This document shows positions 1-11,000 of a stretch of 64,000 nucleotides of DNA, in pieces (the stretch's first letter is position 1; every line of letters begins with the position of its first letter). The stretch lies in assembly GCA_031213475.1 (NCBI GenBank), contig JARUPZ010000004.1:5155169-5219168 (forward strand), in the 5' to 3' direction. The notes beneath the pieces were generated by a model that saw only the letters and a list, made by a program, of their open reading frames with translations, ran no database searches and was not told where the DNA came from. Source of the stretch: Nereocystis luetkeana (lineage: Eukaryota; Sar; Phaeophyceae; Laminariales; Laminariaceae). The position numbers and the translations under genes were made by a program.

Positions 1-3000
1 CAAAGTACGCACCGTTGGAATAAACAATGTTGCGTTTCAAGAAGGGTCAAAGGCAATAGTTGTTTTAAGTGAATAACGGATTGGCAACGAATTTACAGAG
101 AATGATTTGCAGGAGTCGAGGTATTGTAGCGTGTGACATTCCCTGAGCTCAGTGGTTTTGTAGCGGAGTTTGTATATTTTATGTGATACATTGCCCGAGA
201 GGTGTTAGGGTGTGGGCTGGGACGATGGGCACATGAAACGTTTCGCTGCTGTTCGGAAGAGGTCCTGACTAATTCATCCAATACAGGCTGCACACCGGGC
301 CTATTCAGGAGATCTAGATTTCGAGCGAAGGAAAAGCTCAACTAGGAGCCAACGTTTAGGTATGTTGTCGAAGGTATTTTAATGTTTTTCTCCGAAAGCA
401 GTGTGTGACGGAGGCGTTTTCGCATCACCGGAGGGCGGCACGTGGGGCATATGTGTCGCGTATCTGTCCACTGCGTCTTGATCTACCACCGTTGTGTTGT
501 TATCAAAAGTAGCTGTCCATTCCCACTGTAGGTGTTCTAACCCAATGCTCAAAATGGTCTGGCTTACTGAGCTTCCCATGTGAGAAACCATCAGTATACC
601 GGTTAGTATTTTTTGTGCTATACGGGTAGCATGCGTATTCCCTTCCAAGCTGCTAGCGCATACAAACGTTGGTCGGGTTGCGGGCAGAGTTGTTTTTGAC
701 ATCTCAGGTATTTGGTACGATATTGATCTCCTCGTGCAAGGACTGCATAAAGGGGGGCACCCTGCTCTACCATGGCATGCTTCCGCAGGGTCTTACAATG
801 TGTCCACCATTTACAGGCTGTCTTAGGTATCTATGAAATGCGTTTGTTTCAGTGGTTCTGGAAGTATGTCGCTCAGAGTCATCTACGTGGTGCCGATACT
901 TTGTTCGTGTGGTTATGGACCGCCATCCCAAAACCTTGGGTAGGGTGTTGCTTCACCCCAATTCTACAGTAGTATACCGGTAGGTGTGTCAATGTTGCAG
1001 AAGCTGTAATCGTATTACATTGTGAATTATGTTTTGGTTTTGTTCAACCGCCCCGCTGACGGTCGACGACAGATACATGTTGTTTAGGGTGCCGGTTTGA
1101 CGTTTTCGCGAAATATTGTGTTTTTGTATTCGTCATGCGCTGGCGCTGCGGGTACTACAGAGGTGATCGGCTAAGGGCTCGAGCCACGGTCGTCTGAAAA
1201 AACATCGTTTCGTCTACGCCCGTCGGGGTACTGCACAAGTTCTCCCTTGCCAAAGGTGTGGAATTTTGGACGTAGTCGAGTCAACGATAGAGGGGACAGA
1301 ACGCAATGCCCCCACTACATTTTTTGTTCGTAGCCGGGATGAGTATCTCGCACGGGGGGCTGCCATCCAAGCGTTTTGTTTCGCGATATGGTCTATTTTT
1401 CTCAAGGCTGTACTATACGTCGTTCGGGATTTTCGTCGACGGGCGGATATCAACTACAGACGGCGTGTGATGGTCCCGGCAGCAATGGAGCCGGATGTGT
1501 ACACTCTAAGCGTACCTATTTCACTTCTTCAATTCAAAGGAATGACGCACTGTACCGGGCTCGGCATGGGATGCCGTCATTCACCGCAACGCACGGGCCG
1601 CGGAGGCGGGGAGAAGTGAAATATATATTATTCTATGGGATATAGTTCAAATTTATTACAAACCGGTGCTTTTAGTAGGCAACCCCGACCGTTGGCAAGT
1701 TGGCAGATGTTCAGCATTGTACTTACAGACTCTTTGTTCGTATGCGATAAAAAATACACTAAGAAAACGAGATGCGAAGCGATTGTGCGTAGAGTTACAG
1801 CGAGCGGCGCCAGGGTGAGAGTTTATACCGTTGCGATTGTCGTGAACAGTGCTATGAGGGAGATACTACTACGGTGCGAAACAACTGCCGTGTTCAGGGT
1901 CACGCGTCGGGCCTATTCGATAGACCGAAGGCAAGCTTTAGTGGGCTCCTCTGGGCGAATCGTATAGGGGCACAGAGGATCTCCCGTGTGGGAACGCCTT
2001 CGGGCTCGGGTGCAAAGCTATAGTAGTAACGAGGTTCCGGGATCACCCGGTGTCTACTAAACACCACCACGTTAAGCGTAAGATAGCGAAAGCCAAGTGA
2101 TCTGTGATACTTATTCTATCGACCCCCAGTCGCTTGGGTTCTGCCTTGCCCGTCGTGCCCGTTATTATTGTTATTGTGGCGCTACGTTGGTTGCTCACTC
2201 TAGCTGCTTGCAACCACCGCATTGCATCGATTCCCTTTTTGCGTGACCCAATCACTGCAGCACCGAGTCATTTTAAAAACAAAATTTATCAACAGGTGTG
2301 CCGGCCTCGGATGTTTAACAAGCGCACGTTCGTTTGTGGGCCTGAGAGCTGTACCTTGTTGTATCATGGTCAAACCCGGGGAGATCGAACTGGGTCGCAG
2401 GTGATCAAAGTGTATGCAAAGCGTGTAAAGGAGTTCGGAGTGTTTGCGAAACTGTGAAATAATGCTATCGTGTTCGTTGCAAAATCTCTTGTTCGATCTT
2501 GCAGAGTATTTTATGCCATACCTGGCCGGTAATCGGTATAAGCATACATCCACATGTTATCGTTGTTATCTGCCTTGTATGATGGCTATACGCGCAATAT
2601 GCTGCTGGGTATTCACGCTACCAATGGTTCTCTGCCTGCTAGTTTCGTAAGTCTTTGAAGATACGTTTGTGGTCGATAGAGGCAGGCATATTCGTTGCTC
2701 GTGTACCGTTTGCCTGTTGCTTGTGCTAATTAATCTGTTCGCTCCTTGCTCATGATCACGAAACACATGCATATTCGTTATCAAATGACTGCATACTATT
2801 GACCACATATTTTCATTCAAGAGCAAATGCAACCGACATGCATCGATACAAGCTAAAGATGCCGTACGTACTAATAGATCCATGTTCTAGAGTGACAATT
2901 GCCCGGTTAGGTGGCACCGGAAGCTAACAGTGTTGAGCCTTACGCCGTTCGGGTGTACGCAACCCTATATAACGATGAGCATCTCGACAACACTGCTGTG

Positions 3001-3962
3001 CATTCTCGGCTGGCAAACACGGAAATCTTGAGAATAACACGCGCCTTTTGGGGCTTAGTATTCTTGCTGAGATGCTTAGACTACATCCGTAGTAACACAC
3101 CAATCGTCGTAGATATAGTTGTGTATGTGAAGGAAGACCGCGACATGGTTGTGCTTGCGCTATGTTAGACTCTCGATGGTTGTCGAGGGGAATATAGGCG
3201 GTGGTGGAGGGATTTTGCGGCGGCGGTGGTGGTTATTCTACTGCCACTGGCTGCTAGTCGATCAACCCCGCCCGTGAGACTGGCATCGATGGCGTCCGCG
3301 CCGGTCAGGCCAAAGATGTTAAGAGACATGAACTTCACCCTGCGAAAGACACAAACTTTGCCTCGTGACGTGTTTAAACTACTCTTAATAGGTATAGCGT
3401 GGACCACTCGGCCGTGTATCCTTGACAGCAACGGTTTTGCGTCTCACTTGATAACATGTCACCTGACATCTTTGTGGGCCACGCCAGTAGTGGTGTCGCC
3501 GTGAGTTGAGTAGTGTCTGTGCTGTGGCAGGTGTTGCGGGTGGAGGTATGAAGCATGGAGGTTCATTAAAAGAACGAAAAAAAAAGACAACAACAACACC
3601 AGGTATATACCACTTTACTTGCTACTTGGTAGCAATTTTTTTATATTTTCATTTGTTTCGTCATTTTGGTCCTTGCTTTCATTTCAATGTTAAAGAACGA
3701 AGTTCAACCAGCTGCTGATCATCAACACCAGAACATTATGTGCAGAAGAAAAAAGTAAATGTGGTGCGGAGCAACTTCATGTGATGTACCTGGTACTATT
3801 ATACTGCAAGATTCAAATGTTAAAATTTGGTCAATAGCTAGCTGTGAGTTCGGGTGGTTGATTGAATAGCTGATACTACAGAAGCACTCAAGTTCTCAAG
3901 CTGTGTAATATACTCCTCTATTCCTACAATCGTCTGTTTATTACGTATTTCATTCATAAGAG
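1..3962. other. Intergenic, no gene recognised
   Basis: Nothing here resembles a known protein in any frame. The open frames are short, overlap on both strands and lack a domain or a consistent splice structure. The missing last exon of the neighbouring minus-strand LRR gene could in principle lie in the lower-coordinate flank, but I found no candidate. A near-palindromic TACCTGGTA-type motif occurs at about 3,598 (reverse orientation) and 3,787. Confidence 0.5.
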
Positions 3963-4073
3963 TACTACGGGGGACCAAAGTATATCGGACCAAATGTTGT
4001 TAAGAAAAATGACGAAATATATAGTTTTTAGTCTGGACCGTAGTTCCTGTTTAGTATGATCCCCCGCAAAATA
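3963..4073. mobile_element. MITE copy 1 (diverged ends)
   Basis: This is a short element of about 110 bp. Its left end reads TACTACGGGGGACCA and its right end reads GATCCCCCGCAAAATA, so the termini are imperfect inverted repeats with a G5/C5 core. It shares its termini and length with the much better preserved copy at 56,759-56,867. Its A/T-rich interior, including a GACGAAATATATAGTTTTTAGT-like stretch, matches the partial copy near 56,105-56,167 in opposite orientation. It has no coding capacity, so it is a non-autonomous DNA transposon, older than the 56.8-kb copy. Confidence 0.6.
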
Positions 4074-4217
4074 GTGCACAACTTATGACACCATGTTTTT
4101 ACAAAAGTATTTGTACTGAATATCGGTACAACCCGAAAGTTTTCGATTAATGTCGTAATTGGTGGTGGGAATGGACGGGAACAGACGACCACGAATCAAT
4201 CTCGCAGGGAAAGAGGC

Positions 4218-4435
4218 AAATTATGTCTGCCGGAGGCCCTGATACGAGGGGACTTGACGATAGTTTCCAACGGGAGAGATACTATCGGCGGGACGGGACG
4301 GTAATTTTGCGGTATCACGGCGGGACGGAGGCTAAGTTTTATGTGTCGCCTCGGGACGGGACGATCGTTGTTCGGTGTGACGGCGGGACGGTACGGTATT
4401 TTTATTGTGTCACGGGGGGACGGGACAATAATGGT
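4218..4435. repeat. GGGACGG-rich degenerate repeat
   Basis: The heptamer GGGACGG and close variants (CGGGACGGGACGG, GGCGGGACGG) recur at irregular intervals of about 30-60 bp, usually after GGTATCACGGC- or GTGTGACGGC-like lead-ins. The pattern looks like a decayed short tandem repeat. An 81-codon frame spans it, but its product is only a translation of the repeat, so I do not call a gene. Confidence 0.5.
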
Positions 4436-4584
4436 TCAATCCCACATCACAAGGAGGTTTATCGATAGGGGTTGGCGCGCTTCGGTGTAAGAGGGCATAC
4501 TTCGATTCCTTCTGTTCTTTGCTTTAGTCATAGGGGGGGTTTCCCTCTTCTGGAGTTTGGCTGGATTTCGCGCTCTGCCCATAC

Positions 4585-5290
4585 ATAAGAGGCGGGAGCC
4601 ACCTGGTCGAGATCGCAACCGGGGAGGACCTGTGGATAGGCCGGGCGGTAGGCGTCCAAGAAGTTCCTAATCTTGTAAGGGCGTCAGTAGGGAGGGGCAT
4701 GAGTGGGAAGTCTAGGCAAAGGGTGTTGTATCCGTTCAAAGGCGGGCTTTGCCCTACTCAGGGCGGTTGATATAGTGTAGGTCGGATCCACCGCTAGCGA
4801 TATCGCTCGACTGCCCTTGTCCCACCAATCAACTTGGAAGGATGTCACAGCGGATTTGCTAAGTACCCGAATATTTCCACAGGAATGGCTTGGCCTCTAG
4901 GTTCGATCCGTTGTTAATTTTCTTGACCGTGTTTCCGAAATTATTGAGTTTACCGATGTTAACTGGATTCCGTGCTGTGTCACTACACGAAGGCGGGAGC
5001 CCCCCGTTTATCATCGCAACCTGGAGGGCTCCGCAGAGAGCGTCCGGGAAGGTCGGAAATATCGAAGGGCGCCCCGTTCATGGCGTTAGCGAGAAAGGCG
5101 GCGCATGAGTGTGCGTGCTGACGACGAGGTTTCGTAAAGAAACGCCGGTATTTCTCTCTCCAGTTTTGTTGGCATACTGTATCACGGCCCCACCGCTTGG
5201 GAAATCGCATGACTGTCCTTGTCCGGCCAATCAGCGGGAGCGTGATGTGACAGCCGCTCTTCCAACGATCCGAAGGTTGCCAGAGAAATA
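4585..5290. repeat. Diverged direct duplication, period about 401 bp
   Basis: Two stretches, about 4,585-4,885 and 4,986-5,290, carry the same landmarks in the same order at a nearly constant offset of 401 bp: AGGCGGGAGCC, ATCGCAACC, GCATGAGTG, CACCGCT, CTTGTCC..CCAATCA, GATGT.ACAGC and CCGAA..TT.CCA. Between landmarks the copies are strongly diverged, so the duplication is old. No open frame is shared, so it is probably the remains of a tandemly duplicated non-coding element. Confidence 0.55.
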
Positions 5291-7197
5291 GATGGGCGAA
5301 GTATATCGGAGTGTGTGATTTGACCAAGCCCGGATAAAAACGCCTGCCCGCACGTAAGGATTAGCGGCCGATGCATGCCACAACATCCCGTAGCTCCCTA
5401 CGTAGCCTTGCCCATCACCTTCCGCGCTATACTACACCAAACGAGAAGCAGTCAGGGCAGCGCTTACGATGATTGATCAAGAAGGACCGCGGGCTGCGTG
5501 ATACAATGGTCAGTCTACGCATGAACACCGGCAGAGTGTGAGCATAGCATGCACTCCCAGCATAGACGGGGCTGAACACCAAGGAAACAATTCAAATCAT
5601 CGTGTTAAGCCAGGCGCTTGTTTTTCGTGCCGGAAGGATCCCGAAGCGGTAGCTCTTGTCATGAGTTCTTTACAGGCAGGAATTGTGATTTCTCTCTCAG
5701 AACTGATACATGCGCGCCACGTGACTGTGACGTTCCTTGCACCATTCCTCGATGAACAAAATGCCAAGCACTTTCCGACAGACGGGAAACAAATACCTGG
5801 ACCCACTTCCATGATGAAAAATTAACATTGACTCGCATCGTTACCGTCAAATTATTTGTCCTGTCAACCTGCAAAATGGGCATGCAGACGTTTGTAGGCC
5901 AGAAATGGCAGAAACGTTCGTCCGACTAAGGGTACCACCAGGAGATTTATATGCTTTTCGCCTGCTTAGCAACGCAGGGTCGCCGTGATTAGAGGTTTTA
6001 CTCCCCCGAAGCCCATGCTCCATTGTTTGTTTTGGGCCCACACGATGGGCGCAGGGCCAAGTCGTAGCCATAGGCGAATCAGTATTTCAACCATGGACAT
6101 CCACCCCCCACACAAACCCATGCAGATCTCGATCTGGACCGTTATTTGTCGGAGCCAAACCAAGAACGTAAAGAATGCCGCCGTCGGGGAGCTACCTATG
6201 ACTATGATCCAACGGAAAACATGAAACGCAGGTTTGCGAGAATTGCACCTCTGCCCAAACACGACTCCGCGAACTACTATACCCGCAACTCAGAGTCGTT
6301 ACATGGAGTTATTGGTCGGGTCAGCAGGCCACTCAAGTAAGAAACGTCTGAGCGGATACCCCCTGCCCTCCACGTTGTGTCACCCCATACATACTGTACA
6401 CGGAGTATTCACCCATAAGACTGTATTTTCCCAACCACCATAATTTGGCGGATAGACGGCAGTCCAGTTGCTACGTCCATCTCTGCATGCTCTGAAGGTG
6501 GCGACCATGCCATGGGTGGTTCTCGTAGTCCTGAACGGCGAATCCGCCCTTAGATGCGGTTCGTGTTGGCAGGAAAACGTATGTCGAAAGGTCCGGCGAC
6601 GCGGTCTGCAGGGCATAACGGAGAACGTAGGGCGTATTTCATCATTACAACTGGGGGCCTCGTGAGGTGTAAACCTGAGGAGGCGTATCTAAGTAGAATA
6701 CAGGTTGGGGCAATGAAAAAGATAATCTACGCCTTTGAATTTGGTTTCATTTGGTTCGCAATGGATATGAACCCTGGACGGTATTCCGAATGATTTATTG
6801 CACAACCCCCTTTCGAAAATATGCTCCGTTCTTGGAACTTGTTCCATGTATTGCAAGGGTTTTCGATCTTGTAATGGCGGCGTCCTTCTTACATATGTCC
6901 AGGCAACCTGGGTACTATCCCCGAACAAAGGTTGCACAACATTATCAGACCTAAGATATCGATGGGGGACATCTTCAGTGTACGTAGCTCCTCTAAATAG
7001 CAAGACGATAGGACGGTTCTTTAGTAAAGAACGCTAAGTGACTGCCGCCAATATCTCTGCCTAATCCTATAATCTAGAGCTTCCAGGGGCTCGATAGTAT
7101 TTTGACGGGAACATAGTAACAGGTATTGCAAACACACCCATAATGTTGATGAACAACCGCTGTGAACCAGTTTTGACTATTAGTAGTATATACTCAC
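5291..7197. other. No gene recognised (3' flank of the LRR gene)
   Basis: This stretch lies just downstream of the last identified exon of the minus-strand LRR gene, whose donor at 7,197 (GTGAGTA on the minus strand) demands at least one more exon. I scanned the minus strand for an acceptor followed by a frame entering with two bases, but nothing was convincing. No other domain was seen. Confidence 0.4.
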
Positions 7198-8088
7198 AGC
7201 TCTCTTGCGTGCCGCGGATGGCCTCCATGCCGTTCATAATAGTATGGCCGCCGGCGTCCACTGTGGGGACAAACGTCTCCCCAAGAATTCCTGTGGCATA
7301 TCCGCTGATGCCGTGATGGTCGATCGCCAAGTTCATCTGCCACGTGAGATGATCAGGAAGGTCGTACTGGTCGGTGGGGTCTCGCATGGCGACTTGGTGC
7401 AGTTTTCCGTGGCTGACGCGAACCGTGGCGGTTGGGGTTGAAATCTTGAAGGAGGCGTGTTCGGACTGGTGAGAGAAAAGCCCTCCGTCAGTAGTCATGG
7501 ACTTCGCCACGTAGGCAGCGCATTCCATCATGTTCGTGGCAGTGGGGTCGTCAAGAATCCACTCGCTCATGGTCTGGGTGGCCTGCACTAGTGGGGTGTC
7601 AGTGATCAATTCGGCCGTGTTCTGCGACTCAGAACCGCCGCCTTGACCAACGCGGACTTGTTCAAGAAGCTTCCTCTCCCAGTACTTCTCGAACCCAAAC
7701 GACCTGCACGCCCCTGGAAGGTTAACGGCGGAGACCTCGACGCCTGGACCTGGCACAGCTGTGCCGGGTGTAGCAAGGGCGGTTTCTCCGTCGACGATAA
7801 CGGTCAGCGCGCCGTCGGCCAGGCAAGTGGACAACCCTGAAGGACAGGCGCTGTCTAAGCTGTGCGGGGTGTTCACAGAAACGGCGATACTGTGTTCGAT
7901 ACCATCCGTCCCGATGGTCATCAGGGATATGCCGGTAATGTAGGTGATCTCGGGTACATCGGTAACAGAAGCCGTTACTCGCATGTTCAAATGCAACGAA
8001 GGCAAATCTGAGATCAAGGCGTACCACCCCCCACTCTCGCCCGTGAAGTCAAACTTCTGTCCGTGGAAGCCCGTCATGTGTGGGTCAC
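7198..8088 (-). CDS. Exon 25: large C-terminal DPHMTG domain (vWFD / root-cap-like)
   Basis: The 891-nt exon follows acceptor CGTTAG and runs about 297 codons to donor GTGAGTA at 7,197. It starts G-DPHMTGFHGQKFDFTGESGG, followed by WYALISDLPSLHLNMRV, and later contains SFGFEKYWERKLLEQ, HASFKISTPTATVRVSHGKL, MRDPTDQYDLPDHLTWQMN and MEAIRGTQES. The DP.(MF).G..G..F.F.G...Y.L.SD..LH.N.R pattern recalls the von Willebrand D fold and the plant root-cap/LEA-like family. I recognise it as a recurrent C-terminal domain in brown-algal LRR proteins; its biochemical role is not known to me. The donor leaves one base (T), so a last exon starting with two bases is required. If this intron were retained, translation would stop at 7,067. 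Confidence 0.85.
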
Positions 8089-11000
8089 CTAACGTTCGTG
8101 AAACACGAGGCCATGAAGAAGCTGATGTTAAGGCAGGAGGCACTGAGCCATGGGTTAACTAACACCCAAAGCAGCATCCAACTCGTGTCCAGTACCTAGC
8201 TTCCCGTTGCCCGTACAGATAACTGGTTGCTCCGAACATGCTGTGTAAGTGGTAACCCGTGAACCAAGCGTACCCGTCAAGCCCCGCCCCTGTTTTCACC
8301 ACTGGTAAAATAAATGTGTTTACTCTACGTCGTGCTATGTGCAAACATATGGTTTCAATATACCGGAGATGGTTCAGTCACGTGATCATATTAGTGCTAA
8401 CCTGCTGGCCGCCAAGCCCAAGACTACATACAAGCCGTGTCATAGCTCTCTCTCGCTTACCGCAGGCGCTCAAGACGCCTCCAAGAAGTAGCTCGCACGT
8501 TTGCGAGGCCGGGCAACAGACTTCGCTATCTGCACACTGTTCATCACTTGTGCAATCGGCTGTTAATCCGCGGCGAACGAACGGCCAGCAAAGAAAACGG
8601 CGACAATCAAACACGTGCCGCCACCATACGAATGTTCATGACATCCGACGGTGGTCAACCCACGGGCCACTACAGTAGAGTTTGAAACTCTACCCTGCGA
8701 GCCAGGGGCAGATGTCCAAATGGCCTACACTATTACCAGGGTATGAGGCAACATCAATCGTGCTATCGGTTTCATGCACCATGTGTTCACCACTCAGCTC
8801 TGGGCTTCGATATCACCGCATGACCTGTTAGCTCTGGGCTTCGACACCATCTAGCTCGTTTTGTGGTAGTCGAAGTGCTGCAAACACCGGCAAGACGGTT
8901 TCTGGATTAACAATATCCCCCTACCGTGTCATGGCTCGGTACCATGGCGCGTCTGCTGAGGGTGTACCTACGCTACGATTGATTTTAGTTTCGAAACACG
9001 TATTTGTCATCCGTGACCATGTTGGTTCTGCAGTGTGTCCTAGACAAAGAATCGCTGCACATTATTACCGCTCGGTTACCACCAGAGCGTGAACTTTGTA
9101 TTTTGAGGCTACTAACACTCACCGAAAGCTGGACACGATAGCGCCTTGATCGTCTCGGTAGTAGATCCACCTGTGAACGCCGAAGACACACATATAGAGG
9201 GACGCATGTAAATTCGTAAGAATATGAGTGGAAGGTGCGCAGGGATATCGCTCTGGATAAACTCCTCCGAGGGATATGTGCGGGTTCCCTCCCACTCGTT
9301 CCGATGCAATTGCCGGTCCATAGGCACACGACGCGTGACTACAGGGTACCCTGATTACGACTCATTGCGCTGAATGACTGTATCACACTGTACATCTATG
9401 TTGTGCTACATTTGATCACTGTTTCGAGACCATCATTCATGTCAGCAAATCAATGTAAGACAAAGTCCCGGTACTTGTTTTCACGACTTTGAGTTTTGTA
9501 AAATAGGTGTAAGGATTATGGGAGAAACAGACGAGGTCTCCAGAGAGGGGGGTGCTACAACGTCAATGTCGACAACACGGTCTGTGCTCATGAGTAGCGT
9601 ATTGCTGCGATTGCGACCCGGAGCCCAACGCTATCGCCTAGAGTACACACGGCTCTTAGGGGTCAGGAATGGATTGCCAATTTCGATATTTTGTAAACCT
9701 CAAACAACGTAACGAGTTCAACCACAAACCGCAGCCGACAACCGTTATGAAAAGCAAAATTCTTCATCTGTGAAGGTGAGGCAGTAATGCGTAATAAGCG
9801 GGGTTTAGGATCGCGACACCGATACCGCGTATGCTGTTCACCACGTTCAAATTGAAACACACACCGCAGCTGTAGCCAGCTATGCCAGGCTGACACTCGC
9901 AAGGAGTACCATCTTCGCTGCACACGGGGTCTTCCGGGCACCCTGCGCAAGCGGGCAACGTTGACCAGAACGAGGTCGATCTCTTCAGCAACAGACTCTA
10001 ACGGAGCCAGGCAAAATAAACTGTCTCGCACATACTGTGGACAACTTGGTATCGCTTCTCGACGTACGAGGGGAACCCTGAAGCTACGAAGCACAGTACA
10101 TGTTCCCGAATGTTCCGAAAAGTGGGCAACATTCTCTGACATAATTCCTAGAGACAAACTGGCAGCAAGCGCAGAACAAAATCGAGTGCCCATAAGATCT
10201 CCTGCCGCCAGCGAAGGAATACGGCAGCCGTTCGCCGAGCAAGGACACAGAGGACACCATGCACCAAACTTGCAATACATGCAGTGCCTACTGCGTCTAT
10301 GCCACGTTCAGAAACACACCATTTTGACAACAGCATACCCGCTACCGTAGTCCCAGTTGGAGTGTATTTCCTGTACATTGCGTACGAACCCAGAGAGTGT
10401 GTGAACCAGCCAAACCAGGTGCCGTCGGCAGCTTATCGACAAACGTGCTGTATTTCTCAAACCGACAAACAATCAAATTTGTCGTTGGTGCCTCATCGCG
10501 TCTTGAGCAGATGCGAGCTCAGTGGGCGACCCTTAAACCCCGGTTTGAAGCTCGCCCGAAATATACACAGCTGAAGTATTCTGCATCTTCAAAAGGGTGC
10601 ATATGTTTGCCTACAATATGATGGTTTGCCACTTACCGCATAAGGTTGTCTCGGCGAACGCTTCCGGAAGGGTCACCATCTCGGCGTCTCTTTCGATGGG
10701 CGTAGCCCACAGGTGTGCGGTAAAACCCGTTTCCGATACAATGGGCATCGCGGGTTAGCGAATAATATTCCGTAAAAAAGAGGTAGGGAACAGGTGGCTC
10801 CGCCGACAAACCCCCCGCGTTATGTGTACCATTAGGCTCTATATCTCATCGTTCATGATCTCATACGAACGCTCCGACGAGGGTAAGTGGACTAGGCTGC
10901 AACTGCACTGATCCAACCGAAACCAGATTACGCAAAATTTGTAAATTTCTTGGGTGTCTGGGACGTCTTGCTGTGTGCGCGGTTAAAAAGCCCGGAAGAC

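Noticed and set aside
7067-8143. Single-exon gene starting at the Met at 8,143
   Set aside because: The residues before DPHMTG come from intron sequence, and an acceptor at 8,089 joins in phase with exon 24. The frame is better explained as an internal exon with a donor at 7,197.
9663-10280. 205-codon minus-strand open frame across exon 23
   Set aside because: It is in a different frame from the Cys-rich EGF-like exon and reads through both splice sites. The exon frame joins perfectly with its neighbours.
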